A stretch of DNA of 64,000 nucleotides from Pseudomonas sp. PSB18 (GTDB lineage Bacteria > Pseudomonadota > Gammaproteobacteria > Pseudomonadales > Pseudomonadaceae). Shown here piece by piece: positions 28,169 through 37,713 of this stretch. A program made the position numbers and the translations under genes. A model generated the notes under the pieces. That model was not told the origin of the DNA and made no database searches. It saw only the letters and a program-made list of their open reading frames with translations. Position 1 is the stretch's first letter; each line of letters opens with the position of its first letter. The DNA is taken from the NCBI RefSeq assembly GCF_014596565.1, contig NZ_NOIN01000002.1, positions 434,001 to 498,000 of the forward strand, given 5' to 3'.

Positions 28169-29026
28169 TCAGCAGCGACCCTCCAGAATCGCCGCATAGC
28201 CTTCGCGAAAGCTCGGGTAGCGCGGGGTCCAGCCCAGGGCTTTGGCCCGGGCGTTGCTGCAGCGCTTGCTGCCGGCGCGGCGCACGCTGGCGTCTTCGGC
28301 CCATTCGGTGACGCCCATGTATTCGCGCAGCCAGCCCACCACCTCGGCCAGTGCGGCGGGGGCGTCGTCGACGCCGATGTAGCAGTCGTCGAGGGCTTTG
28401 CCCTGGCGATCCGCCTCCAGCAGAAACGCCAGCAGGCCTGCGGCGTCGTCGGCGTGGATGCGGTTGGCGTACAGCGGCGGGTCGACTACTACGCGATAGC
28501 CCTGGCGCACCTGGCTCAGCAGCCATTCGCGACCTGGGCCGTAGATGCCGGTCAGGCGCACGCGGCTGGCCGGGATGCCGCTGTTGAGGGCCAGTTGCTC
28601 GGCTTCAAGCATCAACCGGCCGGAATAGCCGTCGGCCTCGGTGGGCGAGGTTTCATCGACCCACTCCCCCGCCTTCTGCCCGTACACGCTGCTGCTGGAC
28701 ACGAACAGCAGCCGTTTGGGCTGTTGACCATGCTGCTTCAGCCAGCCCAACACATGTTGTAACCCTTCAATGTAGGCCGCCCGATAGCCCGCTTCGTCAT
28801 GGTCGGTGGCAGCGGCGCTGTACACCAGGTAATCCAGCGGCCCGGTCGGCCAAGTGGCGGGGCATTGCGCGCTGAACAAATCCCCCGCCACCCCGATAAC
28901 GCCCGCCGGCAGGCTCGAAACCGAGCGCCGCAAGCCATGGACCTGCCAATGTTCGGCCAGCAACTGGCTGGCGAGGCGGCCGCCGATATCACCGCAACCG
29001 GCGATCAAAACAGAAGACACGGACAT
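28169..29026 (-). CDS. NAD(P)-binding SDR-family protein (epimerase/dehydratase-like)
   Basis: 285 residues. N-terminal Rossmann motif LIAGCGDIGGRLA and SSSSVYGQKAGEW, with the Tyr of the active site in VYG, mark an atypical/extended SDR related to NAD-dependent epimerases. Length is shorter than sugar epimerases, and the gene adjoins no sugar cluster, so substrate cannot be stated. ATG 29024-29026 is preceded by GAGGAGAG. Divergent from exbB. Confidence 0.8.
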   Translation of the reverse strand: MSVSSVLIAGCGDIGGRLASQLLAEHWQVHGLRRSVSSLPAGVIGVAGDLFSAQCPATWPTGPLDYLVYSAAATDHDEAGYRAAYIEGLQHVLGWLKQHGQQPKRLLFVSSSSVYGQKAGEWVDETSPTEADGYSGRLMLEAEQLALNSGIPASRVRLTGIYGPGREWLLSQVRQGYRVVVDPPLYANRIHADDAAGLLAFLLEADRQGKALDDCYIGVDDAPAALAEVVGWLREYMGVTEWAEDASVRRAGSKRCSNARAKALGWTPRYPSFREGYAAILEGRC

Positions 29027-29114
29027 CAAGCTCTCCTCGGGTAAAGCCGCAGACTAGCGCGCTAAAGAGACGGTCGGCTAGGAATGCAGGAAAAAAAGAT
29101 ACTCTATTACTTTT

Positions 29115-29133
29115 GCTAACAAGAATTACTTGC
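29115..29133 (+). promoter_or_regulatory. Candidate Fur box upstream of exbB
   Basis: GCTAACAAGAATTACTTGC with AATAATGC following resembles Pseudomonas Fur sites of the AATGAGAATTATTTGCA type. It is about 80 bases upstream of exbB, in an A/T-rich stretch, and energy-transduction genes for siderophore uptake are usual Fur targets. Confidence 0.5.
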
Positions 29134-29212
29134 AATAATGCACCCCACTTTTGTTCTCGGCCTCACGAGGCCTGGAAGAACATCGACTTCTTTACTCTCA
29201 GGTCCGGCCAGC

Positions 29213-30211
29213 ATGAATCGCTCTCTATCCTCCGCTTCGCCAACCAACCGACCTCGCGCCTGGGGCGCCGTGGCAGCCCTGTTGTTCAGCCTGCTGCTGG
29301 CACCTGTTGCCGCGTTCGCCGATCAGGCCACCGCCCCTGCGGCCGCCCATGAGCCCGCTGCGAACACCCCGGCGGACGTGCCGAGAAACCCTGACGGCAG
29401 CGTCGATACCTCGTCCCTCCCGCCGGAAGTGCAAAAGGCGTTGGCCGAATTCGGCGAAGCCGCGAAGCAGATGGGAGAGGAGCAGAAGGCCGACAACTCC
29501 CTGGGCATGGCCCACGACCTGTCCCCGTGGGGCATGTACCAGAACGCCGACATCATCGTGAAACTGGTGATGATTGGCCTGGCGATCGCTTCGATCATCA
29601 CCTGGACCATCTGGATCGCCAAAGGCTTCGAGCTGATGGGCGCCAAGCGTCGCTTGCGCGGCGAGATCGCGGCCCTGAAGAAAGCCACCACCCTCAAGGA
29701 AGCCAGCGCCACGGCAGCGAAGGAAGGCACCCTCGCCAACCTGCTGGTGCACGACGCGCTGGAAGAAATGCGCCTGTCGGCCAACAGCCGCGAGAAAGAA
29801 GGCATCAAGGAGCGCGTGAGCTTCCGCCTCGAGCGCCTGGTGGCCGCCTGCGGTCGCAACATGAGCAGCGGCACCGGCGTCCTCGCCACCATCGGTTCCA
29901 CAGCGCCGTTCGTGGGCCTGTTCGGCACCGTGTGGGGCATCATGAACAGCTTCATCGGCATCGCCAAGACCCAGACCACCAACCTCGCCGTCGTTGCCCC
30001 CGGCATCGCCGAAGCCCTGCTGGCAACCGCCCTCGGGCTGGTGGCGGCCATTCCTGCGGTGGTCATCTACAACGTCTTCGCCCGCTCCATCGCCGGCTAC
30101 AAGGCCCAGGTGTCCGACGCCTCGGCCGAAGTGCTGCTGCTGGTGAGCCGCGACCTCGACCACCAGCCGACCGAGCGCAGCTCGCAACCGCACATGGTGA
30201 AAGTGGGGTAA
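29213..30211 (+). CDS. exbB: TonB-system energiser ExbB
   Basis: 332 residues. An N-terminal signal-like segment (AAVALLFS-type, about 18-40) and an Ala/Pro-rich periplasmic linker precede the MotA/TolQ/ExbB domain with three membrane helices (about 110-132, 225-250, 265-290); GSTAPFVGLFGTVWGIM is diagnostic. With ExbD it forms the proton channel that drives TonB. I use ATG 29213 (MNRSLSSASP), preceded by AGGT. First gene of exbB-exbD-tonB. Confidence 0.93.
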   Translation: MNRSLSSASPTNRPRAWGAVAALLFSLLLAPVAAFADQATAPAAAHEPAANTPADVPRNPDGSVDTSSLPPEVQKALAEFGEAAKQMGEEQKADNSLGMAHDLSPWGMYQNADIIVKLVMIGLAIASIITWTIWIAKGFELMGAKRRLRGEIAALKKATTLKEASATAAKEGTLANLLVHDALEEMRLSANSREKEGIKERVSFRLERLVAACGRNMSSGTGVLATIGSTAPFVGLFGTVWGIMNSFIGIAKTQTTNLAVVAPGIAEALLATALGLVAAIPAVVIYNVFARSIAGYKAQVSDASAEVLLLVSRDLDHQPTERSSQPHMVKVG

Positions 30212-30217
30212 TCGGCC

Positions 30218-30646
30218 ATGGGCCTGCATTTGAAGGAAGGCGCAGACGACGATCTGGCCGAGAACCACGAAATCAACGTCACGCCGTTCATCGACGTGAT
30301 GCTGGTGCTGTTGATCATCTTCATGGTGGCCGCCCCGCTGGCGACCGTGGACATCAAGGTTGACCTCCCGGCGTCGACGGCCAAGCCATCGCCGCGTCCG
30401 GAGAAACCGGTGTTCCTCAGCGTCAAGGCCGACCAGCGCCTGTTCCTGGGCGAAGACGAGGTCAAGACCGAAACCCTCGGTGCCACCCTCGACGCCAAGA
30501 CCCAGGGCAAGAAGGACACGACGATCTTCTTCCAGGCCGATAAGGGCGTGGACTACGGCGACCTGATGAGTGTGATGGACGCCCTGCGCGGCGCTGGCTA
30601 CTTGAAGGTCGGCCTGGTCGGACTCGAGACGGCGCCGAAGAAATGA
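30218..30646 (+). CDS. exbD: Biopolymer transport protein ExbD
   Basis: 142 residues. Single N-terminal membrane helix containing the proton-carrying Asp in NVTPFIDVMLVLLIIFMV, followed by a periplasmic domain. Partner of ExbB. It starts six bases after exbB and its TGA overlaps the tonB ATG (ATGA), so the three are translated together. Confidence 0.95.
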   Translation: MGLHLKEGADDDLAENHEINVTPFIDVMLVLLIIFMVAAPLATVDIKVDLPASTAKPSPRPEKPVFLSVKADQRLFLGEDEVKTETLGATLDAKTQGKKDTTIFFQADKGVDYGDLMSVMDALRGAGYLKVGLVGLETAPKK

Positions 30647-31401
30647 TCACGACGCGCCAAAAGCTGACGCGTTACGGGGCTAGTCTGGCGGTGGTGTTGG
30701 GCGTGCACGCGCTCGCCATTGCGTTGGCGCTGAACTGGACGTCGCGCCCGCCCCTCGAATTGCCGCCCCAGGCCATGATGGTCGAGCTGGCGCCGCTGCC
30801 GGCCCCTCCACCGCCTGCGCCACCGAAGGTCGTCACGCCGCCGCGGCCGCCGGAGCCGGTTGAAGAGCTGCCGCTGCCGAAGCTCGCCGAAGCGCCGAAG
30901 CCGGAGATCTCCGTGCCCAAGCCGGTCAAGCCCAAGCCGAAGCCTCAACCGCCCAAGCCCAAGCCTGTGGAAGAGAAAAAGCCGGAGCCGCCGAAGGAGC
31001 AACCGTCGGAGCAGAAGCCCAGCGACACCCCGCCGACCCAGGCCCCGAGCGAAAAATCCGCGCAACCGGCCCCTGGCCCGTCGCCGGCGCAAATGGCGGC
31101 CAAGGCCAACTGGCAAGGCACGCTGCTGGCGCACCTGGCCAAGTACAAGAAGTACCCGCTCAGGGCCCGGCAGATGAACAAGGAAGGCACCAACCGCCTG
31201 CGCTTCGTGGTGGATGCCGAAGGTAACGTGCTGTCGTTCAAGCTGGTGGACAGCGCCGGCACGGAGTCCCTGGACAAGGCCACCCTGGACATGATCCGCG
31301 ACGCCCAGCCACTGCCCAAGCCACCGGCCGACATGCTGACCAACGGCTCCGTCGAAATCGTTGCGCCGTTTGTGTACTCCATCGAAAAGCGTCGGCGCTG
31401 A
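30643..31401 (+). CDS. tonB: Energy transducer TonB
   Basis: 252 residues. Membrane anchor at about 13-32 (SLAVVLGVHALAIALALNW), a long Pro-Lys/Pro-Glu spacer (about 45-145) that spans the periplasm, and a C-terminal TonB domain with YPLRARQMNKEGTNRLRFVV. It passes inner-membrane energy to outer-membrane siderophore and vitamin receptors. Overlaps exbD by four bases. An imperfect inverted repeat element follows. Confidence 0.94.
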   Translation: MITTRQKLTRYGASLAVVLGVHALAIALALNWTSRPPLELPPQAMMVELAPLPAPPPPAPPKVVTPPRPPEPVEELPLPKLAEAPKPEISVPKPVKPKPKPQPPKPKPVEEKKPEPPKEQPSEQKPSDTPPTQAPSEKSAQPAPGPSPAQMAAKANWQGTLLAHLAKYKKYPLRARQMNKEGTNRLRFVVDAEGNVLSFKLVDSAGTESLDKATLDMIRDAQPLPKPPADMLTNGSVEIVAPFVYSIEKRRR

Positions 31402-31412
31402 GCCCCTGCTTC

Positions 31413-31539
31413 GATCGTTCCCACGCTCCGCGTGGGAATGCCTCAAGGGACGCTCCGCGTTCCGGCTCCGGCACACCGCAAGCAGGTGTGACGCAGAGCG
31501 TCACGGGCTGCATTCCCACGCGGGAGCGTGGGAACGATC
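31413..31539. repeat. Interspersed inverted repeat, GATCGTTCCCACGC family, copy 1
   Basis: Ends are GATCGTTCCCACGCTCCGCG and its reverse complement; inside are GGAATGC, GACGCTCCGCG and GACGCAGAGCGTC segments. Total 127 bases. A related 103-base copy lies at 62778-62880. Here it sits between tonB and oxyR, and may add a hairpin at the tonB message end. Confidence 0.85.
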
Positions 31540-31648
31540 AGCACAGACAGCCCACATTGGACAGTGTCACACCGCGCCCGCAGTCTGATAACGTGCGTCT
31601 ATCGATTGCAGCCGGTATGCTTGGCTCGCAACTTCACGGACGCTCGCC

Positions 31649-32569
31649 ATGACCCTCACAGAATTACGCTACATCGTGACCCTCGCCCAAGAGCAGCATT
31701 TTGGCCATGCGGCCGAGCGTTGCCATGTCAGCCAGCCGACGCTGTCGGTGGGGGTGAAAAAGCTGGAAGATGAACTCGGTGTGCTGATCTTCGAGCGCAG
31801 CAAGAGCGCCGTGCGCCTGACGCCGGTGGGCGAAGGCATCGTGGCCCAGGCGCAGAAAGTGCTTGAGCAGGCCCAGGGCATCCGCGAGCTAGCCCAGGCC
31901 GGCAAGAACCAGCTGACCGCTCCGTTGAAAGTCGGCGCCATCTACACCGTGGGCCCGTACCTGTTCCCGCACCTGATCCCACAACTGCACCGGGTCGCCC
32001 CGCAGATGCCGTTGTACATCGAAGAAAACTTCACCCATGTGCTGCGGGACAAGCTGCGCAACGGCGAGCTGGACGCGATCATCATCGCCCTGCCCTTCAA
32101 CGAAGCCGACGTGCTGACCCTGCCGCTCTATGACGAGCCGTTCTACGTGCTGATGCCGGCGCAGCATCCCTGGACCCAGAAAAAGACCATCGATGCCGGC
32201 CTGCTCAACGACAAGAGCCTGCTGCTGCTCGGCGAGGGCCACTGTTTCCGCGATCAGGTGCTCGAAGCCTGCCCGACCCTGACCAAGGGTAGCGAAGGCG
32301 CCAAGCACACCACGGTGGAATCCAGCTCCCTGGAAACCATTCGCCATATGGTCGCGTCGGGCCTGGGCATTTCGATCCTGCCGCTGTCGGCGGTGGACAG
32401 CCACCACTACGCCCCTGGGGTGATCGAAGTCCGCCCGATGACGGCGCCCGTGCCGTTCCGCACCGTTGCCATTGCCTGGCGCGCCAGTTTCCCGCGGCCC
32501 AAGGCCATCGAGATCCTCGCTGACTCGATCCGCCTGTGTTCCGTGGCCAAGCCGCCTTCGGCCAAGTAA
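31649..32569 (+). CDS. oxyR: LysR-type peroxide regulator OxyR
   Basis: 306 residues. N-terminal winged helix (LTELRYIVTLAQEQHFGHAA) and a LysR sensor domain with the redox cysteines exactly at Cys199 (GEGHCFRDQ) and Cys208 (LEACP), which form a disulfide under H2O2. It activates catalase and alkyl hydroperoxide reductase genes. Followed nine bases later by recG, the conserved oxyR-recG pair of Pseudomonas. Confidence 0.96.
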   Translation: MTLTELRYIVTLAQEQHFGHAAERCHVSQPTLSVGVKKLEDELGVLIFERSKSAVRLTPVGEGIVAQAQKVLEQAQGIRELAQAGKNQLTAPLKVGAIYTVGPYLFPHLIPQLHRVAPQMPLYIEENFTHVLRDKLRNGELDAIIIALPFNEADVLTLPLYDEPFYVLMPAQHPWTQKKTIDAGLLNDKSLLLLGEGHCFRDQVLEACPTLTKGSEGAKHTTVESSSLETIRHMVASGLGISILPLSAVDSHHYAPGVIEVRPMTAPVPFRTVAIAWRASFPRPKAIEILADSIRLCSVAKPPSAK

Positions 32570-32578
32570 TCCTCGACC

Positions 32579-34654
32579 ATGACTGAGCTGTCCAAAGTAC
32601 CGGTCACGACCCTCAAGGGTGTCGGTGAAGCCATGGCCGAGAAACTGGCCAAGGTCGGTCTGGAAAACCTCCAGGACGTGTTGTTCCACCTGCCGCTGCG
32701 TTACCAGGACCGCACCCGCGTGGTGCCCATCGGCCATTTGCGGCCGGGGCAGGACGCGGTGATCGAAGGCACCGTCAGTGGCGCCGACGTGGTCATGGGC
32801 CGCCGTCGCAGCCTGGTGGTGCGCCTGCAGGACGGTACCGGTGGGCTTAGCCTGCGCTTCTATCACTTCAGCAATGCACAAAAGGAAGGCCTCAAGCGTG
32901 GCACCCGCGTGCGTTGCTATGGCGAGGCGCGGCCCGGTGCGTCGGGGCTGGAGATCTACCACCCGGAATACCGCGCCATCACCGGCGATGAACCGCCACC
33001 GGTGGACGAAACCCTGACCCCGGTCTATCCGCTCACCGAAGGCCTGACCCAACAGCGCCTGCGCCAGCTCTGCCAGCAGACCCTGACCTTGTTGGGCCCC
33101 AGCAGCCTGCCCGACTGGCTGCCCAAGGAACTGGCCCGGGACTATCAACTGGCGCCGCTGGCAGATGCGATCCGTTACCTGCACCACCCGCCGGCCGATG
33201 CCGATGTCGAGGAACTGGCCCTCGGGCACCACTGGGCCCAGCACCGGCTGGCCTTCGAAGAACTGCTGACCCATCAACTGTCGCAACAACGCCTGCGTGA
33301 AAGCCTGCGTTCGCTGCGCGCCCCGGCCATGCCCAAGGCCCGGGATTTGCCGGCACGCTACCTGGCCAACCTGGGCTTCACGCCCACCGGTGCCCAGCAA
33401 CGGGTCGGCAATGAAATCGCCTACGACCTGAGCCAACCCGAGCCGATGCTGCGGCTGATCCAGGGCGACGTGGGCGCCGGCAAGACCGTGGTCGCCGCCC
33501 TCGCTGCGCTCCAGGCCCTGGAAGCCGGTTACCAGGTGGCGCTGATGGCGCCCACCGAGATTCTGGCCGAGCAGCATTTCATTACCTTCCAGCGCTGGCT
33601 CGAACCCTTGGGCATCGAAGTCGCCTGGCTGGCCGGCAAGCTCAAGGGCAAGAACCGCACCGCCGCCCTGGCGCAGATCGCCGAAGGCACGCCGATGGTG
33701 GTGGGCACCCATGCGCTGTTCCAGGACGAAGTGCAGTTCAAGAACCTGGCCCTGGTGATCATCGACGAACAGCACCGCTTCGGCGTGCAACAGCGCCTGG
33801 CTCTGCGCCAGAAAGGCGTGGGCGGGCGCATGTGCCCGCATCAGCTGATCATGACCGCCACGCCGATTCCGCGAACCCTGGCCATGAGCGCCTACGCCGA
33901 CCTCGACACTTCGATCCTCGACGAACTGCCCCCCGGGCGGACCCCGGTCAACACCGTGCTGGTCACCGACACCCGGCGGGTCGAGGTGATCGAACGGGTG
34001 CGCAGCGCCTGTGCCGAGGGGCGGCAGGCCTACTGGGTGTGCACGTTGATCGAAGAATCCGAAGAGCTGACCTGTCAGGCCGCCGAAACCACTTACGAAG
34101 ACCTCACCGCCGCTCTCGGTGAGTTGAAGGTCGGGCTGATCCACGGCCGCATGAAACCCGCCGAGAAGGCCGCCGTCATGGCTGAATTCAAGGCCGGCGC
34201 CCTGCAATTGCTGGTCGCCACCACGGTGATCGAAGTCGGTGTGGATGTGCCCAATGCCAGCCTGATGATCATCGAAAACCCCGAGCGCCTGGGCCTCGCG
34301 CAACTGCACCAGCTACGCGGCCGGGTGGGCCGGGGCAGCGCCGCCAGCCACTGTGTGCTGCTGTATCACCCGCCGCTGTCGCAGATCGGCCGTCAGCGCC
34401 TGGGCATCATGCGCGAGACCAACGACGGCTTCGTCATCGCCGAAAAAGACCTCGAATTGCGCGGCCCCGGTGAAATGCTCGGCACGCGCCAGACCGGTCT
34501 GCTTCAATTCAAGGTAGCCGACCTGATGCGCGACGCCGATCTGCTTCCTGCGGTACGCGATGCCGCCCAGGCTCTGCTGGAACGCTGGCCCGACCACGTC
34601 AGCCCCCTGCTGGACCGCTGGCTGCGCCACGGGCAGCAATACGGCCAAGTGTGA
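32579..34654 (+). CDS. recG: ATP-dependent DNA helicase RecG
   Basis: 691 residues. N-terminal wedge/OB region (about 1-250), Walker A GDVGAGKTVVAAL (near 297-309), DEQH box in VIIDEQHRFGV (near 395), TATPIPRT (motif III) and the C-terminal GRVGRGSAASHC (motif VI). It remodels stalled forks and branches Holliday junctions. ATG 32579 lies nine bases after oxyR; only a weak ribosome site is visible, so translation may be coupled. Confidence 0.96.
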   Translation: MTELSKVPVTTLKGVGEAMAEKLAKVGLENLQDVLFHLPLRYQDRTRVVPIGHLRPGQDAVIEGTVSGADVVMGRRRSLVVRLQDGTGGLSLRFYHFSNAQKEGLKRGTRVRCYGEARPGASGLEIYHPEYRAITGDEPPPVDETLTPVYPLTEGLTQQRLRQLCQQTLTLLGPSSLPDWLPKELARDYQLAPLADAIRYLHHPPADADVEELALGHHWAQHRLAFEELLTHQLSQQRLRESLRSLRAPAMPKARDLPARYLANLGFTPTGAQQRVGNEIAYDLSQPEPMLRLIQGDVGAGKTVVAALAALQALEAGYQVALMAPTEILAEQHFITFQRWLEPLGIEVAWLAGKLKGKNRTAALAQIAEGTPMVVGTHALFQDEVQFKNLALVIIDEQHRFGVQQRLALRQKGVGGRMCPHQLIMTATPIPRTLAMSAYADLDTSILDELPPGRTPVNTVLVTDTRRVEVIERVRSACAEGRQAYWVCTLIEESEELTCQAAETTYEDLTAALGELKVGLIHGRMKPAEKAAVMAEFKAGALQLLVATTVIEVGVDVPNASLMIIENPERLGLAQLHQLRGRVGRGSAASHCVLLYHPPLSQIGRQRLGIMRETNDGFVIAEKDLELRGPGEMLGTRQTGLLQFKVADLMRDADLLPAVRDAAQALLERWPDHVSPLLDRWLRHGQQYGQV

Positions 34655-34733
34655 GCACGCTCGCAGTTTCCGGGCGCATCTGTCTCGGCAAGCTGGTTAT
34701 ACTGCTGCACTTGTAGGAAAACGGATACAGACC

Positions 34734-36131
34734 ATGACTGAAGCTGCCCTCGCCCCCGAAATCCCGCACGCTCCGTCAGTGATTCGGCAGTTGCTCGAGA
34801 AATTAGGCATCGGCTTTGACGAAGTGATCGAGCGACCGAGCCTGAACCCCGCCCGCAAGGTGCAGGCGGTTCTGCTGCACGATGCCGTCGGCGCACTCAT
34901 GGTGCTGTTTCCACAAAGCCAGCTGCTGGACCTCAACCGCCTGGCCGAACTCACCGGCCGCAAACTCACGGCGGTACCGACCGAACGCCTGGAGCGCATG
35001 CTTGGCAAACACAGCCTGAGCCTGCTGCCCGGCCTGCCGGCACTGACCAGCTCGCCTTGCCTGTACGAAGAAAGCCTGCTGCGCGAGCCGAAGCTGTTGA
35101 TCCATTCGGGCGAGCCAGGGGTGCTGCTGGAAGTCACCAGCGAAGCCTTCAAGAGCATGCTCACCAAGTCCAGCGCCGCAACGTTCGGCGAGTCCGTGAG
35201 CAATATCACCCCCAACCTGGACCGCCCGCACGACGACCGTGCGGAAATCACCCAGGCTGTGCAGGCCTTCACCGCGCGCCGGATCCAGCAACGGCTGGAA
35301 GAAACCATCGAGATTCCGCCACTGGCGGAAACCGCGCAGAAAATCATCAAGCTGCGGGTCGACCCCGACGCCACCATCGATGACATCACCGGTGTCGTCG
35401 AAACCGACCCGGCCCTGGCCGCGCAGGTGGTGAGCTGGGCCGCGTCGCCGTACTACGCCTCGCCGGGCAAGATCCGCTCGGTGGAAGACGCCATCGTCCG
35501 GGTGCTGGGTTTCGACCTGGTGATCAACCTGGCGCTGGGCCTGGCCCTGGGCAAGACCCTGAGCCTGCCCAAGGACCACCCGCAACACGCCACGCCGTAC
35601 TGGCAGCAGTCGATCTACACCGCCGCCGTCATCGAAGGGCTGACCCGCGCCATGCCCCGTGCCCAGCGCCCGGAAGGCGGCCTGACGTACCTCTCCGGCC
35701 TGCTGCACAATTTCGGCTACTTGCTGCTGGCCCACGTGTTCCCACCGCACTTCTCGTTGATCTGCCGTCACCTGGAGGTCAACCCGCACCTGTGCCACAG
35801 CTACGTGGAACAGCACCTGCTGGGTATCAGCCGCGAACAGATCGGCGCCTGGCTGATGCGCTACTGGGACATGCCCGACGAACTGGCCACCGCCCTGCGC
35901 TTCCAGCACGACCCGAATTACGACGGCGAATATGCCGCCTACCCGAACCTGGTGTGCCTGGCCGTGCGCCTGCTGCGGGCTCGTAGCGTCGGCTCAGGCC
36001 CGGACGAAGAAATCCCCGATGCGCTGCTCGAACGTGTGGGCTTGACGCGGGAAAAGGCCAACGACGTGGTCAGCAAGGTGCTGGAAGCTGAAGTGTTGTT
36101 GCGGGAGTTGGCTTCGCAGTTTCATGGTTGA
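34734..36131 (+). CDS. YbaK-like plus HDOD domain protein
   Basis: 465 residues. The N-terminal part (about 10-155) has the YbaK/ProX-type aminoacyl-tRNA deacylase fold pattern (RKVQAVLLHDAVGALMVL; LTGRKLTAVP), and the C-terminal part (about 185-420) is an HDOD domain (IPPLAETAQKIIKLRVDP; ETDPALAAQVVSWA). HDOD proteins act in signalling and stress adaptation without the full HD catalytic set. Equivalent to PA5346 after recG. ATG 34734 follows GTAGGAAAACGGATACAGACC. Role unknown. Confidence 0.8.
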   Translation: MTEAALAPEIPHAPSVIRQLLEKLGIGFDEVIERPSLNPARKVQAVLLHDAVGALMVLFPQSQLLDLNRLAELTGRKLTAVPTERLERMLGKHSLSLLPGLPALTSSPCLYEESLLREPKLLIHSGEPGVLLEVTSEAFKSMLTKSSAATFGESVSNITPNLDRPHDDRAEITQAVQAFTARRIQQRLEETIEIPPLAETAQKIIKLRVDPDATIDDITGVVETDPALAAQVVSWAASPYYASPGKIRSVEDAIVRVLGFDLVINLALGLALGKTLSLPKDHPQHATPYWQQSIYTAAVIEGLTRAMPRAQRPEGGLTYLSGLLHNFGYLLLAHVFPPHFSLICRHLEVNPHLCHSYVEQHLLGISREQIGAWLMRYWDMPDELATALRFQHDPNYDGEYAAYPNLVCLAVRLLRARSVGSGPDEEIPDALLERVGLTREKANDVVSKVLEAEVLLRELASQFHG

Positions 36132-36163
36132 AGACCAGGCCGGGTCACTGCGTCACCAAGCTT

Positions 36164-36195
36164 TTGTGGCGAGGGAGCTTACTCCCTCGCCACAA
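36164..36195. repeat. Palindromic REP-type element
   Basis: TTGTGGCGAGGGAGCTTACTC followed by CCTCGCCACAA: a nearly perfect 32-base palindrome of a second REP family, directly after the HDOD gene. It could serve as a factor-independent terminator for that gene and the convergent neighbour. Confidence 0.85.
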
Positions 36196-36221
36196 ATATT
36201 GACCTGCTTTTTCCTCGTGCC

Positions 36222-37586
36222 TCAAGCCAGATAACGAATCACCCAACCACCCGCTATACCAGGCGCGAAATCCGTTTCTACCCAATTTAATCCGCACTCA
36301 ATGATCCGCCCGTCTGCCATCATGGTCATGTCCTGCATACTTTCAAACGTCACTTCCTCGTCGAAAACAGTAAAACCGTTGCCGTTGAACGTCGGATCCA
36401 GGGAGCCGTCAGGAAGAAGGCGCGCAGTCAGCACCTTCGCGTCTTCGGTGGCGAACCCGTTGCCGGTAGTTCCGGAGGCGATGATCGAACCATCCGCCTG
36501 CAATACACAACGCCACCATTCCATGCCTTGAGGCACCAACCTGGAGAACAATGGCTGCCCGCGGTTGAAGTTGAAATCGAAGAATCCACCCTCGGTTAGA
36601 ACGAACATCATTCCATTGCGAGCACCATCGCGCATCGCGTCGCCTGCCGCAACAACGCTGCCGTCAGCCTCTCTTATTTCAATAGTCCTCAAGTGACTAC
36701 CGATAGCGTTGCGAACGGTCACGGTCCCGCCATTGAAGCTTCTATCGAGGCGTCCCATGGCGTCGAAACGCGTCACATACACCCCTCCGCCATTCTGACC
36801 GGCTAAATAAAAAAGACCACCGACCAGCACCTTGCCATCCATCTGGACGGCCACAGCTTCGGTAAAGTTGTGCTCATAATCAATGCCTTCGAGTTCGATA
36901 ATCGCAAAGCCTAGCTCGTTGAACGTGTAGTCGGTTGAACCATCGGAATTAAGACGCAGCACAATCCCTTTTATCTGGCCAGATTTGGTTGTAACTACGT
37001 GGGTTAAAAAGATCTTTCCATTCAATTGCTGTAGCGCCGTGGCTCCTTTATTACCCGAGGCTCGTGGCGCCCCCGTGGAGGGATCTTCGTCACTCGATTC
37101 AAGTGCCTCCCCGTCTAGCCCGACATAGCGGGGATTACCCATGGTGGCGTAAGGAACCAGGCGCACGCCTTTTTCTCCGAAGGATTCATCCAACTGCCAA
37201 TCCTCGCGATAGCGCACGAGATAGAGGCCTGAATTGGGGCCCTTGGTGTACGAGCCCATCACCAGCCAGCCGCCATCGCTCAGTCTGTAGATGTTCCTGA
37301 CATCCTGCCTGGGATCTTCTATGCCTATACGAATCTCAACGAGACCGGATCCGTTTCCACCAAAGTCAGTGTCGAGCGAACCATCCTCATTCAGTCTCGC
37401 TATCACGGTAGGGCTGCCGAGTCCTCCTGATAACTCCAGGCTGAGGAGTATTTGTTTATTGGGTAACGCCAGAATGGCTTGCGTATAGAAGCCAGATATT
37501 TCGGGTATCGGGAACTTCAATACCCCCTCATCGGCAAAACTCGGATCCAGAGTGCCTGCTGTTCCGGTGGGTGTTGGTTGAGTCAT
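36222..37586 (-). CDS. Delta-60 repeat (seven-bladed propeller) protein A
   Basis: 454 residues with seven evenly spaced copies of the delta-60 pattern (DGxLDxxF..G), e.g. AGTLDPSFADEGVL, NEDGSLDTDFGGNGSG, NSDGSTDYTFNELGF, LPDGSLDPTFNGNGF. Seven repeats of about 60 residues imply a beta-propeller. No signal peptide is seen at the start MTQPTPTGTAG. It ends WVIRYLA, as does its tandem paralogue. Usually such repeats occur in large surface or secreted proteins, so this compact stand-alone form is unusual. A lux-box-like dyad lies 57 bases upstream. Function unknown; a binding or signalling propeller is possible. Confidence 0.8.
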   Translation of the reverse strand: MTQPTPTGTAGTLDPSFADEGVLKFPIPEISGFYTQAILALPNKQILLSLELSGGLGSPTVIARLNEDGSLDTDFGGNGSGLVEIRIGIEDPRQDVRNIYRLSDGGWLVMGSYTKGPNSGLYLVRYREDWQLDESFGEKGVRLVPYATMGNPRYVGLDGEALESSDEDPSTGAPRASGNKGATALQQLNGKIFLTHVVTTKSGQIKGIVLRLNSDGSTDYTFNELGFAIIELEGIDYEHNFTEAVAVQMDGKVLVGGLFYLAGQNGGGVYVTRFDAMGRLDRSFNGGTVTVRNAIGSHLRTIEIREADGSVVAAGDAMRDGARNGMMFVLTEGGFFDFNFNRGQPLFSRLVPQGMEWWRCVLQADGSIIASGTTGNGFATEDAKVLTARLLPDGSLDPTFNGNGFTVFDEEVTFESMQDMTMMADGRIIECGLNWVETDFAPGIAGGWVIRYLA

Positions 37587-37643
37587 GGCCCGCGCTCCTG
37601 AGATGGTTGCCTCTTCATGGAGCGCTCAAACAGGCAATTTCGC

Positions 37644-37663
37644 ACCTGTCAGGAATGACAGTT
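37644..37663 (-). promoter_or_regulatory. Lux-box-like dyad upstream of delta-60 gene A
   Basis: ACCTGTCAGGAATGACAGTT, inner symmetry CTGTCA-GGAA-TGACAG read as CTGT-N8-ACAG, with the same half-site spacing as the two dyads at 39109 and 40336. It ends 57 bases before the start codon, a suitable place for a LuxR-type activator. Confidence 0.55.
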
Positions 37664-37713
37664 CAGACGACTGTTTGGCAATAAGGCACAGACCTGTTAG
37701 GCCACGCGATCAC

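Noticed and set aside
31889..34309. Minus-strand open frame of 806 codons opposite oxyR/recG
   Set aside because: Crosses the boundary of two certain genes and shows no domain.
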